A stretch of 8,389 bases of DNA from Hyphomicrobiales bacterium (lineage in GTDB: Bacteria > Pseudomonadota > Alphaproteobacteria > Rhizobiales > Aestuariivirgaceae), in assembly GCA_014380505.1 (NCBI GenBank), contig JACMJT010000104.1:1-8389 (forward strand), read 5' to 3'. How positions within the stretch are numbered: position 1 is the stretch's first letter; each line of letters begins with the position of its first letter. Positions 6,915-8,389 of the stretch are shown here, piece after piece. A program made the position numbers and the translations under genes. Under the pieces are notes generated by a model that was given only the letters and a program-made list of their open reading frames with translations, made no database searches and had not been told where the DNA came from.

Positions 6915-6920
6915 ACAACA

Positions 6921-7919
6921 ATGGCAAGCATCAAGGAAGCAGACCGGCAAATCGTCGGTGAACTCGAAACATTAAGTGCCCGGCTTGAAAAAGTCCGGGA
7001 CGCCGTAGGCCGGGTGATCTTTGGCCAGGCGGAAGTCGTCGAACTCACCTTGATCGCGATTCTGAGCGGCGGCCATGCCCTCTTGGTGGGCGCTCCCGGC
7101 CTCGCCAAAACCAAGCTCGTCGCCACCCTGGGCCGCGTCCTGGGCCTTGCCGAAAAGCGGGTACAGTTCACCCCCGACCTGATGCCCGCCGATATTCTAG
7201 GTTCCGAGGTTCTGGAAGAAAGCGAAAAGGGCCGCCGCCAGTTCCGCTTCGTGCCGGGACCCGTGTTCTGTCAGTTGATGATGGCCGATGAGATCAACCG
7301 CGCCTCTCCTCGCACCCAGTCCGCCCTGCTGCAGGCCATGCAGGAGCATCACGTCACGGTTGCCGGCGTCCGCCACGATCTGCCGCGTCCCTTCCACGTG
7401 CTGGCAACGCAGAACCCCATCGAGTTGGAGGGCACCTATCCCCTGCCCGAAGCGCAGCTCGACCGTTTCCTCGTCGAGATCGACGTGCCCTATCCAGCCC
7501 TTGACGCCGAGCGCCGCATGCTCTTCGCCACCACCGGAACCACGGAAGCTGAGCCCGAGACCATTCTCACCGCCACCGAACTCCTCAACGCCCAGCGCCT
7601 CACGCGCCTCATCCCCGTGGGTGAACAGGTGGCCGAAGCCATCCTCCGCATCGTCCGCGCCGCGAGGCCCGGCCCCGACGCCGACGATTTTGTGAACCGC
7701 AACGTCGCCTGGGGTCCATCACCCCGCGCCAGTCAAGCGCTTATGCTGGGCGCCCGCGCGCGCGCCCTGTTGCAAGGCCGCCTGTCGCCCTCGGTGGAAG
7801 ATGTTGCCGCCCTCGTCGCCCCCGTGTTCAAACATCGCATGGCGCTCAATTTCACTGCCCGCGCCGATGGCCACACAGTGGAGAATGTCATCCCCCGCTT
7901 CCGGGACATGCTGGCGTAG
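6921..7919 (+). CDS. MoxR-family AAA+ ATPase
   Basis: This 332-residue protein is a complete MoxR AAA+ ATPase (AAA_3 type). The Walker A loop is GAPGLAKT (57-64); Ala62 replaces the usual glycine, as is common in this family. Walker B is LMMADE (119-124). Sensor 1 lies in ATQNP (162-166), a candidate arginine finger is Arg182 in EAQLDRF, and sensor 2 lies in GPSPRASQAL (265-274). The lid domain occupies about 215-332. MoxR ATPases are thought to act as chaperones that assemble or activate protein complexes together with DUF58 and von Willebrand factor A proteins; the client here is unknown. A DUF58 gene follows on the same strand after 297 bases, a wider gap than the near contiguous arrangement usual for this pair. 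A promoter and ribosome binding site lie just upstream. Confidence 0.95.
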   Translation: MASIKEADRQIVGELETLSARLEKVRDAVGRVIFGQAEVVELTLIAILSGGHALLVGAPGLAKTKLVATLGRVLGLAEKRVQFTPDLMPADILGSEVLEESEKGRRQFRFVPGPVFCQLMMADEINRASPRTQSALLQAMQEHHVTVAGVRHDLPRPFHVLATQNPIELEGTYPLPEAQLDRFLVEIDVPYPALDAERRMLFATTGTTEAEPETILTATELLNAQRLTRLIPVGEQVAEAILRIVRAARPGPDADDFVNRNVAWGPSPRASQALMLGARARALLQGRLSPSVEDVAALVAPVFKHRMALNFTARADGHTVENVIPRFRDMLA

Positions 7920-7950
7920 CATGATGAATTCAAACACGCTCATCTTCTAT

Positions 7951-8095
7951 TTTCCCTTCTCCCATAGGGAGAAGGAGGGACCCGCCGCGCAAGCGGTGGG
8001 AGGATGAGGGGTTACGGTGCCAAACATCGAAGACCGTAACCCCTCACCTTCCCAAGCTTCGCTTGGGCCCCTTCCTCTCCCTATGGGAGAGGAAA
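7951..8095. repeat. Long imperfect inverted repeat (hairpin of about 145 bases)
   Basis: The left arm (7951-8017) and right arm (8034-8095) are imperfect reverse complements around a 16-base loop. The arms match exactly over TGAGGGGTTACGG next to the loop (8005-8017 with 8034-8046) and over TCTCCCATAGGGAGA near the outer ends (7958-7972 with 8076-8090). The part between is diverged: it is a G+C-rich stretch with its own small hairpin in each arm (around 7982-7999 and 8051-8069). Transcribed, it would fold into a very stable stem. The design resembles known dispersed palindromic elements of Alphaproteobacteria and is unrelated in sequence to the neighbouring repeat. No T-run follows it, so it does not look like a standard terminator. 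Confidence 0.88.
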
Positions 8096-8102
8096 CTCTG
8101 TT

Positions 8103-8203
8103 CCGTCATCCCGGCGAAAGCCGGGATCCATCTTGCAGCGTGAAGACTCTGCAAGAACCCGTACCTGCATTAACGTGGATCCCGGCTTTCGCCGGGATGA
8201 CGG
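8103..8203. repeat. Palindromic intergenic repeat, copy 2 (perfect 28-base arms)
   Basis: The arms 8103-8130 and 8176-8203 are perfect 28-base reverse complements, beginning CCGTCATCCCGGCGAAAGCC on the outside. Each also contains an internal CCCGGCGAAAGCCGGG palindrome. Inside, TCTTGCAG (8131-8138) pairs with CTGCAAGA (8149-8156), so the spacer can form a second small hairpin. The arms match copy 1 (62-126) with only a few substitutions, but the spacer here is 45 bases instead of 9. The perfect arms suggest either a recent insertion or conversion between arms. Confidence 0.93.
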
Positions 8204-8216
8204 ATATGGGCCACTT

Positions 8217-8389
8217 ATGACCGCAGCCTCCGCATTCGCGCTCAACGACCAGGCTCAAGGGGTTTCGGCGGCACTGCCGCCCTTGCTCGTCGAGGCCGAG
8301 CGCGTCGCCGCTACGGTTTTTCTCGGCGTCCACGGGCGAAAGCGCTCAGGCCCCGGCGAAAGCTTCTGGCAATACCGTCCCTACAGTTA
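8217..8389 (+). CDS. DUF58 domain protein, N-terminal part only
   Basis: The first 57 codons are present; the gene continues past the right edge. FLGVHGRKRSGPGESFWQYRPYS (from residue 35 to the edge) holds the signature of the DUF58 family: a basic G-R-(K/R)-x-GPGE-x-FWQ(Y/F)RPY motif. Partners of MoxR ATPases of this type often have the same layout, with a short polar N-terminus leading into this motif. DUF58 proteins contain a von Willebrand factor A-like region and work with MoxR ATPases in a poorly defined assembly role. The ATG (8217-8219) is the first possible start: nearby upstream ATGs are in another frame and run straight into a TGA at 8218-8220. GGG at 8208-8210 is a weak ribosome binding site. 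The start lies 13 bases past the repeat. Confidence 0.87.
   Translation, partial: MTAASAFALNDQAQGVSAALPPLLVEAERVAATVFLGVHGRKRSGPGESFWQYRPYS

Larger units (their letters stand above)
6836..6920. other. Divergent intergenic region
   Basis: These 85 bases separate the DUF1285 gene (leftward) from the MoxR gene (rightward) and must hold the promoters of both units unless read-through occurs. The rightward -10 box is clear (see the separate entry). For the leftward unit I see no convincing promoter; TATGAG, read on the minus strand, is the best -10-like sequence and has no matching -35. A small palindrome CTCAAATTGAG (6841-6851) lies six bases upstream of the DUF1285 start. It could be a regulator site but is short enough to occur by chance. 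Confidence 0.6.
7920..8216. other. Intergenic region filled by two inverted repeats
   Basis: These 297 bases between the MoxR and DUF58 genes contain no credible gene. Apart from about 30 bases after the MoxR stop, almost the whole region is two inverted-repeat elements placed end to end (7951-8095 and 8103-8203). Open frames across the region are artefacts of the repeats. No clear promoter for the DUF58 gene was found, so it probably depends on read-through from MoxR. Confidence 0.8.

Noticed and set aside
7951..8095. The long hairpin as a rho-independent terminator for moxR
   Set aside because: No run of T follows the stem on either strand, and it is far longer than a usual terminator stem.
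7951..8203. CRISPR array or IS element
   Set aside because: The repeats are inverted pairs, not regularly spaced direct repeats, and no transposase frame or target duplication was found.
8017..8333. Open frames across the repeats on both strands (8017-8220 plus, 8106-8333 minus)
   Set aside because: Their predicted peptides (RHPGESRDPS, WIPAFAGMT, VIPAKAGIH) are well-known artefact translations of this palindromic repeat, and the minus-strand frame also runs antisense through the DUF58 start.
8350..8365. CCCCGGCGAAAGC inside the DUF58 gene as a further repeat copy
   Set aside because: Only the core is shared, and it encodes the conserved GPGES of the DUF58 motif, so the similarity is most likely chance.

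Overview
The window is GC-rich, tightly packed chromosomal DNA from an alphaproteobacterium, most likely of the order Hyphomicrobiales (Rhizobiales). Three things suggest this: the uvrC-pgsA-moaD order, the DUF1285-Nudix-cca order transcribed divergently from a MoxR ATPase plus DUF58 gene, and short palindromic repeats of a type common in alphaproteobacterial intergenic regions. The genus cannot be read from the sequence.

Layout. Minus strand, 6835 down to 144: nine genes that look like one transcription unit, with overlapping stop and start codons or gaps of at most 25 bases. In order of transcription they are a DUF1285 protein, a Nudix hydrolase of the CoA-pyrophosphatase type, a CCA-adding/poly(A)-polymerase-type nucleotidyltransferase, a small cupin, a pteridine-reductase-like SDR, a dihydroneopterin-aldolase-like protein (FolB), UvrC, PgsA and MoaD. 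After a 94-base gap that holds a palindromic repeat, a tenth minus-strand gene begins at 49 and runs off the left edge. Its first 16 residues look like the S4 domain of an RsuA/RluB-family pseudouridine synthase. Plus strand: a MoxR-family AAA+ ATPase (6921-7919), then 297 bases holding two large inverted repeats, then the 5' end of a DUF58 gene (8217 to the right edge). The 85-base divergent region 6836-6920 carries a good -10 box for the MoxR gene.

Function. The minus-strand unit is a mix of housekeeping functions: tRNA 3'-end maturation, nucleotide-cofactor clean-up, pterin chemistry, excision repair, phosphatidylglycerol synthesis and molybdopterin synthesis. The FolB-like and pteridine-reductase-like genes overlap by four bases and plausibly act on related pterins. 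MoxR ATPases with DUF58 partners are thought to act as chaperones or assembly factors for envelope or metal-containing proteins.

I found no defence system, prophage, insertion sequence, CRISPR array or RNA gene. The most unusual features are the inverted repeats. One family occurs at both ends of the window, each time ending 12-13 bases before a start codon, and a separate long hairpin of about 145 bases lies between moxR and its DUF58 partner.
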